Shown here: positions 52,601 to 63,049 of the stretch, piece after piece
How positions within the stretch are numbered: the stretch's first letter is position 1
Layout of the letters: the number at the start of each line of letters is the position of its first letter
Assembly (NCBI GenBank): GCA_963210315.1
Contig: OY723303.1
Location: 868,001-932,000, forward strand
Length of the DNA stretch: 64,000 bases
Reading direction: 5' to 3'
Origin: Rhynchopus euleeides
Taxonomy: Eukaryota > Euglenozoa > Diplonemea > Diplonemida > Diplonemidae
Notes under the pieces: generated by a model
The model's input: the letters and a program-made list of their open reading frames with translations, nothing else
Told to the model about the DNA's origin: nothing
The model's database searches: none
Made by a program: the position numbers and the translations under genes

Positions 52601-55287
52601 GCACCCAAGCCACGTTTGAATCGCAAGGCGGAATAACGAAACACACACATGCACGGAGAATAGGCTATCATCCGCGAAAAGGGTGTCACACACTCCTACC
52701 GAAGGACGCCACACCCTTTTCAGTGCGAAAAAGCTAACTGGGAGTTGACATAAGCTGCAAAGTTGCAACTGAGTGCCCCATGCAGAAAAATCAACCATGA
52801 ATAAAACCGAAGGAGACCGGTGGGAAATAGGCTTTTTTTCGGTGATCGCAAGAATAAAGAGAGGCAAATCGCCGTTCGTACTATCGTGATTGGAAAACGC
52901 CACCGCCGCCGCCCCGCCCACCCCCCTTCTTGAAGGACTTGAACACGGGTTGTTTTCATAGCATCTCCCTGTGAGGGTGATGGCAGAGGAAGGTGTCTTT
53001 TGCAAGCCGTCTCTTTCCATCTCTCCACAAAGGCAGTCACAATATGCCCTCCCCTCAGGCAGGCGATTATAAACTTCACCGCCTACTTTCTAACGAAGGC
53101 GAAAAGAAGATGGTCGGTGGTCCCTACTGTGCGCACAAAACTCCCCTTACGGGTGACGCAACATGGGAGAAAGGGGTCCCTGCTACAAACTGCAGTTCTG
53201 CCGTGAGGATGTAGTGACGTGTCGCTGTCCACCCAACACAGCCAGCCAGCTGCTGAGTCTTGCTCGTGCTGTGTGCGGGGGGAGAGTATCATTTTAATAT
53301 GTCTTCCGTCCATAACCCCCACCTCCAGATATGACACCCCGATTGGTACGGTATGTCCCTACAAACACTGAATGACCGGATGGAGGGGCCTGAGGAACGA
53401 ACCACGGAAAAACTATATAAATCTGCCTCTCCAAGGGAGCCGCCGTGCAGCGGGGCATGGCCCAACTGCCCAGGCCCCAGCCTCCGTGCGTCCGTGGGTG
53501 ATTTGTGGGTCACCATCAATCGCCACCGGGTGCCACGAGGGGGCACGCTCAACACATCTAGTGGTTGTAACACGACGGGGCGGCAAAAAGAAATGCACCA
53601 AAAAAATATCTGAACAGAGTGGATCGTGAAAGGGGGTGCCATTTTTGAATATATTTTGAGAAAAACACAACGCAAAGGTGAAAGCGGAAAGCCGGTGGTG
53701 GGGAGGTGGGAAGGAGGGCGGGGAGTAACGACCGCGTGGTGGCGGGTGATGATAAATCACGTGACGAAAAAAATGGGGTTTCAGTGGTTCCAACGGCAGT
53801 ATTTCTTTCGTTCGCCAACATACTTATCATCCGAATATTATTGTATTGTGGAAGGGAGGTGTGTCTTTTCTTTGGTTTGAGCCGCAGTTCCCCTCTTCGG
53901 GCTTCCTGAGTGGGAACCCAGCGGGGGTTTGGGTGGAGAGATGGACAAAAGAAAACATGGGTTGGAGATGCAGCCTTTGCCTGGACACATGTGCCCAGTC
54001 AGTGGATGCGTGCAGGGGGCGCCAGAGGTTCCTCTTCAACCCAGAGGGGCCGCTGTAGGCCCGCAGACACGAACATCCATGGCTTCTTTCGTGAAAGGTT
54101 TTGAATGGGTTTTGAACATGATGCCGGCAGTCCCATGTTGAGGGTTGCTTGGCACGACCACCCGTGGCCCCTTCCCTTTCGTAGGTTCTTAACACTGGCA
54201 TGCACCACGGCCCAGTACACACCAGTGGCCACCTTTATGAAGGACATGTTTTTTTGAGCAGCAGGCCTGGTGTGTTCTGGCTAGGGATGCAAACCATGCA
54301 TTGAGTGAAAGCTTCGTCACCACCACCCCTCCCTGACCCCTGGTTCTTTCTTTTGGCTGGCTGGCTCGGTGCGATTGCGAACGAAACCTGTGACTGTGGC
54401 CGCGAGCCTCGACCCAACCTGTGTTTCCACAAGAAACTACACCGCCCCTTGCGGTAAAACCCGTACCCCTTTTCCATTATCGTGCCAGAAAACTTGAATC
54501 TGGGTTCTTTGTTTTGTTCAAAACGGTCCGATATCCCGTTGTCCTTCCATCAACAGGCGCCGCAGCGTTGCCTCACCTGCCCTGTCCCTCGGGCCAGCTG
54601 GACTGCCACCGGTTCCGATTATGTGCTCTGCCTGCCGTGCTTGCAGTGGGTTGGCACGGGGTGCGGTGGCGGAATGGAGGCGGTGGCATCTTCACCGCAG
54701 AGGTGTGTCTGGGTGCCTTGTGCCAGGCTACCACCAACACCCTCATGCACGGGGATGCTTGGAGGTATGCACCCCACCCACAGCAGACAGCGGCACACCA
54801 TCCACGACGGAACACCAGTGGCCTCAGCCAGCCCAGGGCAACATGCCGCAGCACTGGGATGATGTGTGGTGCCAATCCAGAGCCCACCACACAACAGGCA
54901 ACTCCCCTCCTCCTCACACCACTCTGCGTCTACGTTTGTTGGGTTATAGAACGGCCGCTCTTTCTCGCTCTCTGCACTCCCTCATCTCGACCCGAAATCC
55001 AACTGGGGGTTTCTTGCACGAGCATTGCAGGATCGGTTCGTGGAGAACAGAGGAGGTGAACGGGGGAGACGGGGGTTCGTTGATCGCACACAAGTGACAG
55101 CAGGCACCTTATTGGAAGGAAATCCGAAAGAGAGAGAGAGAGAGACTAGCAGAGTCCTCCCCTGGTATGCGTCAAGGCTCACACTGGTCGTCAACAGACT
55201 CACACTCGTGTGAGCAGACTATCGACCTACCGCAGCTGCAACCAAATGTGCTCTATACACAGCTCCACCTTACAGGGAAAAAAAAAC
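49668..55287. other. Gene-poor stretch of 5.6 kb
   Basis: No protein family is recognised in any frame. 49700-49915 and 50640-50800 are very G-rich on the plus strand (runs of up to 18 G). A (CA)n microsatellite lies at 50369-50393. A segment near 50100-50140 (GAGGCCTTCGCTCTAAAGTGC, in part, then AGAGAAGTGAG) resembles the fold-back at 1034-1265. The remainder, to 55287, is mixed sequence with no convincing start, motif or repeat. Confidence 0.5.
50369..50393. repeat. CA dinucleotide microsatellite
   Basis: A run of about twelve CA units. Confidence 0.95.
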
Positions 55288-55293
55288 CTTCGG

Positions 55294-57137
55294 TGGTGCC
55301 CCTGAAAACGAAATCGCAACTACGTCAGAACTACGTAAGAACTACGTAAATCGGGGGTGGACCTTCTTTTTTATTTTGAAAATGGGATTTCCCCTTCACA
55401 GGTTAGTGGTGAAAATTTTCGGGAAAAAATGGGTTCCACCACACCCCCAACCCCAGCGTGCCCAAATAGGTCCAAAGAAACCGGTTTTGGTCAGATTGCT
55501 GACTCGGAACCCACCTGCACCCCCGACGGGGTGGGTGGCGTTTTTCGGGGTTTTTGGGGGTTTGGCCTGAATGGCTTTCAAGCAGAAATACGGTGGAAGA
55601 GCTTCATGTGCGAAGAGTAACATTTTTTGAGAAAATATGGCATCCGTCGCACCCCCAACCCCAGCGAGCCCCGATAAAGCAAAAGAAGCCAGTTATGGTC
55701 AGATTGTCGCCGCTGGGGCCACCTGCACACCCTGCAGGGTAGGTGAGATTTTGTAGGTTTTTTGGGGTGTTCGGGTTTTTTGTGGCTTTTTTTTTTGCAA
55801 GTTTGGTGTACCCAACTCAGGAAACTTTTCACCGTGCGGGTCCGCACGATCCGCACAGATCCCAAATATCCCAAAGAACGGGATCTTGGAAAATCCGAGG
55901 GGGGAACCTATCCGTGAAGGGGGTCCCGCTGGGTGGGTCGGTGGGGTGGTGTGGGCGTGCTGGCTGCCTCCCAGCACCTTCACCCACGACCAGTCCCTGA
56001 ACCAGACCCACGTTTCATGGGTGAAACTTGGCTCGTACACCACCAAAATGACCCCACCGTGATCCGCAAAAATTCCAAACGTTCAAATGAAAGGGGTTTT
56101 AGAACACCCGAGGAGGGGGTCCCGCTGGGTGGAGGTGGGTGTGGGCTGACTGCCTCCCAGCCACCTTCACCCACGACCAGCCCCTGAACCAGAACCGTGT
56201 TTCATGGGCGACACTTGGCCCGCACATCACCAAAGTGACCCCACTGTGATCCGAACAAATTCCAAACGTTCAAAAGAACGGGGGTGTGGCTGCCTCCCAG
56301 GCACATTCTCTTAGGACCAGCCCCTGAACCAGAGTCACGTTCCATGGACGATGTTTGGCTCCTAGACCCACAAAATGACCCCACTACGATCCGCAAAAGT
56401 TCCACACGTTCAACAGAACGGGGTTTTGGAATACCCGTGGAGTCCCACTGGGTGGGGTGTGGGTGTGCTGTGGGCTGGCTGCCACCCAGTCACCTTCTCC
56501 CGTGACCAGTCCCTGAACCAGACCCAGGTTTGATAGGAGAAGTTTGGCATCTCGACCACTAAAATGGCCCCACTACGAGATGCACAAATTCCAAACGTTC
56601 AACAGAGCTGGGTTTCGGAGCACCCGAAGAGGGGGTCCCACTGGGTGGCCCCGCTGGGTTTTGACTCCCGCTGGGTGGGACCAGCCCCTGAGCCAGACCC
56701 ACATTTCGAGATGAAACCGGTTGACACCTCGACCTCCAAAATGCCCCCACTACGAGGCCGCACAGATCCGGTGACTCGGAGGCACACTGCTGCGACGCTG
56801 TTGTGGCAAGAGCCCGTAGAAGCAAAGGAGAACCTGCTGCGCTCGCCCCACAAAGCAGCCACAGGACGACAGGGCCGGGCCCCCCCCTCTACAAAGGGTG
56901 GTTCCATCCTTGTGGCTTCTGTGGACAAAAAAGGACAGAAAATGCGACAACGGGGGTGGGGGAGTGGGGTGCGGGGTGCAGTTGGGCCGCGTCAGCAGTG
57001 CGCAGGTCGTGCTGGGGCTTGGAAATGGGGAACCCGGGAAAAGGAAAATAGGTGGAAAAAAAAAGAGGGTCTCCCCACTAAAGAACTACGTAAGAACTAC
57101 GTAAAAACTACGTAAATCGGCCCTTTCAGGGGCACCA
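55294..57137. mobile_element. TIR element A (1.84 kb) with ACTACGTA subterminal repeats
   Basis: The ends are TGGTGCCCCTGAAA at 55294 and TTTCAGGGGCACCA ending at 57137, flanked by a perfect 6-bp duplication CTTCGG (55288-55293 and 57138-57143). Just inside each end are three GAACTACGTAAG-type repeats in the same orientation, finishing ACGTAAATCGG. The interior is non-coding and built of five clear and one diverged copies of a 140-190-bp module (CCCTGAACCAGACCC, then ATCCGCAAAA, TTCCAAACGTTCAAA, GGGGGTCCCGCTGGGTGG). No transposase is present, so it must be mobilised in trans. Confidence 0.87.
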
Positions 57138-57484
57138 CTTCGGGGTTTTTTTTGTGTGTGGAAGCGTCAAACGCGACAAACAAAAAAGGTTGAGCAGAGC
57201 GGTTGCAGCTGGGAGTGAGCGCAGGTCCCATATTCCGCCTCGTCCCCCCCCCCTCCCCCCCTTCCCGAACTGCCCCATGCAGTGCCTGCTGTTTAGCATA
57301 CCAAACGGGCTGCCACAACACAATGGGGGAGGGAATTTTTTTAACACAAAAAAATGCCTTCAACAGCTTGGCAGTTCTGACAATAACAGAATATTACATG
57401 CCCCTCCCCCCTCCCCACCCACCTCCCTGATGGAGCGTGAAGTGACAGCAAAACGTGACAACACAAACCAAAAAAAACCCCGCC
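57138..57484. other. Spacer between TIR elements A and B
   Basis: 347 bp of host sequence with a C-run and an A/T-rich part. No gene is seen. Its left end holds the right target duplication of A and its right end the left duplication of B. Confidence 0.6.
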
Positions 57485-59181
57485 TGGTGCCCCTGAAAAC
57501 GAAATCGCAACTACGTCAGAACTACGTAAGAACTACGTAAATCGGGGGTGGACCTTCTTTTTTATTTCGAAAATGGGATTTCCCCTTCACAGGTTAATGG
57601 TGAAATTTTTCGGGAAAAAATGAGTTCCACCACACCCCCAACCCCAGCGTGCCCAAATAAGTCCAAAGAAACCGGTTTTGGTCAGATTGCTGACTCGGAA
57701 CCCACCTGCACCCCCGACGGGGTGGGTGGCGTTTTTCGGGGGTTTTGGGGGTTTGGCCTGAATGGCTTTCAAGCAGAAATACGGTGGAAGAGCTTCATGT
57801 GCGAAGAGTAACATTTTTTGAGAAAAAATGGCATCCGTCGCACCCCCAACCCCAGCGAGCCCCGATAAATCAAAAGAAGCCGGATATGGTCAGATTCTCG
57901 CCGCTGGGGCCACCTGCACACCCTACAGGGTAGGTGGGGTGGGGTGTAGGCGTGCTGGCTGCCTCCCAGCACCTTCACCCATGACTAGTCCCTGAACCAG
58001 ACTCACGTTTCATGGGTGTAACTTGGCTCGTACACCACCAAAATGACCCCACTGTGATCCGCAAAAATTCCGAACGTTCAAAAGAAAGGGGTTTTGGAAC
58101 ACCCGAGGAGGGGGTCCCGCTGGGTGGAGGTGGGTGTGGGCTGACCGCCTCCCAGCCACCTTTACCCACGACCAGCCCCTGAACCAGACCCGTGTTTCAT
58201 GGGTGACACTTGGCTCGCACACAACCAAAGTGACCCCACTGTGATCCGAACAAATTCCAAACGTTCAAAAGAACGGGGTTTTGGAACACCCGTGGAGGGG
58301 GTCCCGATGGATGGGTGGGTGGGGGTGTGGCTGCCTCCCAGTCACATTCTCTTAGGACCAGCCCCTGAACCAGAGTCACGTTCCATGGACGATGTTTGGC
58401 TCCTAGACCCACAAAATGACCCCACTGCGATCCGCAAAAGTTCCAAACGTTCAAAAGAACGGGGTTTTGGAATACCCGAGGAGGGGGTCCCGCTGGGAGG
58501 GTGGGGTGTGGGTGTGCTGCGGGCTGGCTGCCACCCAGTCACCTTCTCCCATGACCAGTCCCTGAACCAGACCCGGGTTTGAGAGGAGAAGTTTGGCACC
58601 TCGACCACTAAAATGGCCCCACGACGAGCTGCACAAATTCCAAACGTTCAACAGAGCTGGATTTAGGAGCACCCGAAGAGGGGGTCCCACTGGGTGGGAC
58701 CCCCGCTGGGTTTTGACTCCCGCTGGGTGGGACCAGCCCCTGAGCCAGACCCACATTTCGAGATGAAGCCAGTTGACACCTCGGCCTCCAGAATGCCCCC
58801 ACTACGAGGCCGCACAGATCCGGTGACGCGGAGACACACTGCTGCGACGCTGTTGTGCCAAGAGCCCGTAGAAGCAAAGGAGAACCTGCTGCGCTCGCCC
58901 CACAAGGCAGCCACAGGACGACAGGACCGCCCCCCCCCCCCTCTACAAAGGGTGGTTCCATCCTTGTGGCTTCTGTGGACAAAAAAAGCGACAACGGGGG
59001 TGGGGGAGTGGGGTGCGGGGTGCAGGTGGGCCGCGTCAGCAGTGCGCAGGTCGTGCTGGGGCTTGGAAATGGGGAACCTGGGAAAAGGAAAATAGGTGAA
59101 AAAAAAAGAGGGTCCTCCCCACTAATGAACTACGTAAGAACTACGTAAAAACTACGTAAATCGGCCCTTTCAGGGGCACCA
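57485..59181. mobile_element. TIR element B (1.70 kb), close relative of A
   Basis: It has the same ends and subterminal ACTACGTA clusters as A, with a 5-bp match CCGCC on both sides (57480-57484 and 59182-59186), possibly an eroded 6-bp duplication. It aligns with A throughout except that A has about 200 bp more near 55743-55940. Five modules are spaced about 186, 185, 197 and 178 bp apart. Independent target duplications show A and B inserted separately rather than arising by tandem duplication. Confidence 0.85.
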
Positions 59182-59230
59182 CCGCCTTCAACTGTTTTGT
59201 TAAAACAGTTCCTCCGACCCCCCCCCCCCC

Positions 59231-60375
59231 TAGGGGGGGCTAAAACCGGGAGTAAACCCAAATTTTCAACTTCGCCGCAGAGAGGCCCCCAAGGGCACCA
59301 AAAGGCCAGAAACACCCCATATCACCCCGGAAATCCGGTATCTGCCCGAAATAGGCCCAAATTCGGCCCGGAAAGCTCATTTTTTGCGTCTTCAATTTTT
59401 TGGCACAGATGTGGTACCAGTGCTGTGCCAGTTTCCAGCGGCTGCTTGCAACATACAGCGAAACCTGTGGTCGAAGCAACCGAATGGTTCATCGGTCAAG
59501 CTCTACTTGATGACGCGGATCGATGTAACAGCACCCTGTACCGAGGGGCGACAAGCAGCACCGCGAGGTGGGGGCAGAGGCCAAAGTGCACTCGTATTTG
59601 CACTGAGAGTTGGTATCCCTTGTAGATTGAGGTTCCGGAGATGATGGGCACGCACTATGGGCGGAAGCAGGACGCTGCTCAGAGGGTTTGTCCGTTCCGA
59701 CGCCATTCAGAGGTGGCAATAACTCAGCGACCTCGATATCCCCCAAAGTGAGCACTTGATGCCCTGCTCTCATTGAGAGTAATCAACTAGCGGCCCTTGC
59801 CATTCTAATGGGGCGGCTACGCCCTCAAATAATTGAAGGCAAATGACAAGGAACCTGTTGGCGAGCTGAGCGCCACTCGGATCGAGAACGTTTTCCTTCT
59901 CGAGGATAAGCTCGTCTCCCTCCTCCGGGAGATGCACCGGAGTGGCTGGCGCAGTTCATGTCGTGCCAGCCAGCATTGGGGTACGTGAAAAAGGTACGGT
60001 GGCACGCCAACGACGATAAACACACCTTGCCGATCTTAAAAACTGTGAAGGGGGCGGAACACTATCGAAGTGGCTCAATCATGACTACATTGATGCAATG
60101 GTGACAAATGACGTCAAGCCGCAGTGCCTGCAGAAAGGAGTGCCCACCGGCTGTTTTTCTCGGGCCATTCAGGTACCGCATCTGGTACCACATCTGTGCC
60201 AACTGAAAAAAATCGCGTTTCTGGGCCTCTCTGGGCCACACAGGTCACCAAAACCCCCCAGAAACACGTTTCTGGACTGGTTTGGGTCGGTTTGTAGCAT
60301 TGATTTCATGTTTAGGGGTGCTCCCTGAAAAAGTAGGGTTTACTCCCGTTTTTTGGGTTGAATTAGCCCCCCCTA
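59231..60375. mobile_element. Fold-back TIR element in a C-run, relative of 37457-38607
   Basis: The left end TAGGGGGGGCTAAAACCGGG with AGTAAACCC is matched, reversed, by GGGTTTACTCCCG and TTAGCCCCCCCTA ending at 60375. Arms of about 200 bp match imperfectly, strongest again at TTTTTTGGCACAGATGTGG and GGTACCAG (59394-59421 against 60181-60212). C-runs flank both sides. The central 750 bp has no recognisable gene. The length of 1145 bp and the TAGGGGGGG ends agree with the other member. Confidence 0.78.
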
Positions 60376-60565
60376 CCCCCCCCCCCCCCACCCCAGTCTG
60401 CTGGAGTGGCCTGGGTGTCGGAGAGACACGGCCAGCAAATCGTTCGACTCGTTCGGAAAATGGATGAATGTGACAAGGGATACATGGTGAGGGTCAAATC
60501 ACCCCTCTGTGGCAGCCTTCCGTTTGACAGCTTCAACGGGTTAATTCACAGGGGGGGAGGGGGCC

Positions 60566-63049
60566 TCACAGGGAGCTGGCGCCATGCGTCGACGTGTTGC
60601 CATGGGAGCTGGTCTGCGTCACCGATGGCAGGAGCAGCGACGCCTCTGCGCTCTGCAGCAACGGGGTGCGGAGCCCATCCCCCGACACGCCGGACGCCGT
60701 CGACACGGTGCCACCTGCCTGCAGCGCGAGGTTGGCGAAGGTCACCTTGGGCCCCCCGCCCTCCCCCACGTGGCCCCCACCGCCCCTCACGCTGCTGGGT
60801 GACACCGACACGGAGAAGGCTGCGCTGGGCACACCCCCGACACCACCCAGCACGCTGCCCCACGCGTCCATATCCGCTTCACTGCAGGCCTCGCTTCCGA
60901 CTCCAGAAGAGTCTGTCTCCCCGTCGAAGCAGACAGGCAGCATATCGACAGGCTCTGTGGCGAAGAAGTCAGATGCGGCAAGCTTTGCGTTGAGGCTCCT
61001 CCCGGACACAGCGCCACGGTAGTCGTCTGTCTCGTGCAGGATGTGAGCCTCATGCGTGAGGTGCCACGAGAGCTGCTGCTTCATCAGAAGCTTGAGGTTG
61101 GTAGGCATAAAGACCGGCGCTGTGTCGCTGCCATCATTGGTGTAGATGTCGTAGCAGAAGCAAAGGATGAGAGTCTCAATGCAGACCTGCATGGCAGCGC
61201 TGAACACCGAGATGACAATCCACGCGAGGAACCCTATCACAAACAGCGGGATGAGGATGGCAGAGGTTGCGTTGTCGGTGATTCCATCCGGCGCGTCTTG
61301 CTTGAGGGTCGACAGGCCGGTGTACTCCAACAGGAACCATCCGGAGAGAACGCATGACCCTGTGAGGGACACCTTGCCGAAGAACATGATGCACTCAGAG
61401 ACGAAGTGGATCGACCCCACGTGGAATATATTGCTCTTGATGAGGAACAGGGAGCGGTGTGCCCCTGTAATGAAGGAGTCGCCCAGCAGGGCCGTCATGA
61501 TGTAGGCGGATGTGGACACGAGGTCCGTGACGTAGGCCAGTGCGAACAGGGCTGGCATCTGGCAGGCGAAGGCGAACCCGCATGTCCTGTGCCCCTGGAG
61601 CAGCACCTCGAGCGGCTTCAGCAGCAGCTTGAGGAAGAATCCGAACATCGTGAGAAGCGCGCCGACTGCGGCGGTGCCTCCGTGGTATCGGCAGACCACA
61701 CCGAGGCAGCGGCACAGCACACCGATGGGTGCAGCCTTCGGCCTCCCCGAGGGGGCGGACCAGTACCACGAGGCACATCCGGTGGCAATGACCATATAGC
61801 TGATGTGCCGCACCCACACCGACATCCAGAGAAACATCCATATGTTGAAGCCGTGTGCAGGGAACTTCCACCAAGGGGGTTCGAACACATTGTGCCCGGT
61901 ATCCGTGGTGTTCGCGGCGGTGTCTGTGGTGTTTGCGTCCGTGTCTGGGTCAACCGTGGGGATCTGCGTGGGGGGCGCGACGGTGTCCAGCATCGTGGGG
62001 AGTACATCGGTTGCGTTGTCGGCATGCCACTCGAGCCCGATGGTTTGGATCCAGGTCGCCAGCATGAAGGCAATCAGAAGAAAGGGGACCATGACCACCA
62101 GCGAGAGCGGGGTGATGAGGGACAGCGACGGCATGGAGACCTGTGTGCTGGACGCAACCTGCACCAGGCTGACCGCCCTGCCGAACCTCTTCCTGATGTA
62201 GAGTATCACGCAGAAGAATGCGAATGCCACGCAGAAGAGGACAAAGCTTCCGAATTTATACAGCGCGCTGAAGGTTGTCTGGTTGACACCTGTCGCGTAT
62301 ACCCAGAGCATAACAGCTGCCGTCAGCAGCATGAGCTGCAGCAGCGTCACGCTGATGATGGCAAACGGCCTGACAAACTTCTGCGTTTTGATCAGCAGCA
62401 GCCACAGCAACGTCATGATAAACGCCTGGAAGGTGCACATCACGACAACCCACTTGAACGACTGCAACGACGCAACCCCTCTGAAAAAAAACGTCCCCGC
62501 GTCAAACACAACGTTGAAATCGGTAGTCGCGTTGTCGAGGCAGTGGTTGTACTCACACACGTCGTAGAGGTCGAAGATCGGGATACACCTCCCCATCACA
62601 AGGACATGGTCGAACATGCTGCGGTGAAGCTGATGCCCGTCGTAGCCCATCACAGCATCTCCCGCCTGGGGGCAGGAGCTGACGCAGACACCGACACTCA
62701 GGGCGTCCCCGATGGTGACTGTGTGCACCTCCCCGTCGGTGATGTTGACCTTCACAGGTAGGAAGAGCTCCGTTAGGTCGCTCCACGGCTTGTAGGGGTT
62801 TTCTGGGACATTGGGCCCGCGGCGGGCGCAGACGTTCCCAAGGTAGTCTGTGCCACGCCAGATCCGGGCGGGGTCGCCGCTGGTCATGGCGCCGATCAGC
62901 ATGCTGGCCATCAAGCACCACCCCAGCACAAAGAGAATCAGCCACAGGACATCTGTGCAGCGCCGCTGCGACGCCTTCAGCCCCAGATGAAGGTGGCCTG
63001 GATACTCCAACTCCGCCCCCTTCGTCGATGGGTCGCGGATGCTCACCAT
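60566..63049 (-). CDS. Choline transporter-like protein (CTL/SLC44 family)
   Basis: Family members carry choline or ethanolamine across plasma or mitochondrial membranes, supplying phospholipid synthesis. From the ATG at 63049 it has 827 residues, longer than the usual 600-720 because of a 190-residue cytosolic-type tail rich in Ser, Gly and Val. The N-terminus shows the family pattern: RRCTDVLWLILFVLGWCLM (first span, about 29-48), GDPARIWRGTDYLGNVC, then a Cys-rich loop (CVSSCPQAGDA). About ten further hydrophobic spans run from 215 to 640, including the family's IATGCASWYW and CFCYDIYTNDG. NAT/NTT N-glycosylation sequons sit in the loop at about 345-395. It lies alone between mobile elements and the right edge. 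Direction of transport and substrate are inferred from family only. Confidence 0.9.
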   Translation of the reverse strand: MVSIRDPSTKGAELEYPGHLHLGLKASQRRCTDVLWLILFVLGWCLMASMLIGAMTSGDPARIWRGTDYLGNVCARRGPNVPENPYKPWSDLTELFLPVKVNITDGEVHTVTIGDALSVGVCVSSCPQAGDAVMGYDGHQLHRSMFDHVLVMGRCIPIFDLYDVCEYNHCLDNATTDFNVVFDAGTFFFRGVASLQSFKWVVVMCTFQAFIMTLLWLLLIKTQKFVRPFAIISVTLLQLMLLTAAVMLWVYATGVNQTTFSALYKFGSFVLFCVAFAFFCVILYIRKRFGRAVSLVQVASSTQVSMPSLSLITPLSLVVMVPFLLIAFMLATWIQTIGLEWHADNATDVLPTMLDTVAPPTQIPTVDPDTDANTTDTAANTTDTGHNVFEPPWWKFPAHGFNIWMFLWMSVWVRHISYMVIATGCASWYWSAPSGRPKAAPIGVLCRCLGVVCRYHGGTAAVGALLTMFGFFLKLLLKPLEVLLQGHRTCGFAFACQMPALFALAYVTDLVSTSAYIMTALLGDSFITGAHRSLFLIKSNIFHVGSIHFVSECIMFFGKVSLTGSCVLSGWFLLEYTGLSTLKQDAPDGITDNATSAILIPLFVIGFLAWIVISVFSAAMQVCIETLILCFCYDIYTNDGSDTAPVFMPTNLKLLMKQQLSWHLTHEAHILHETDDYRGAVSGRSLNAKLAASDFFATEPVDMLPVCFDGETDSSGVGSEACSEADMDAWGSVLGGVGGVPSAAFSVSVSPSSVRGGGGHVGEGGGPKVTFANLALQAGGTVSTASGVSGDGLRTPLLQSAEASLLLPSVTQTSSHGNTSTHGASSL

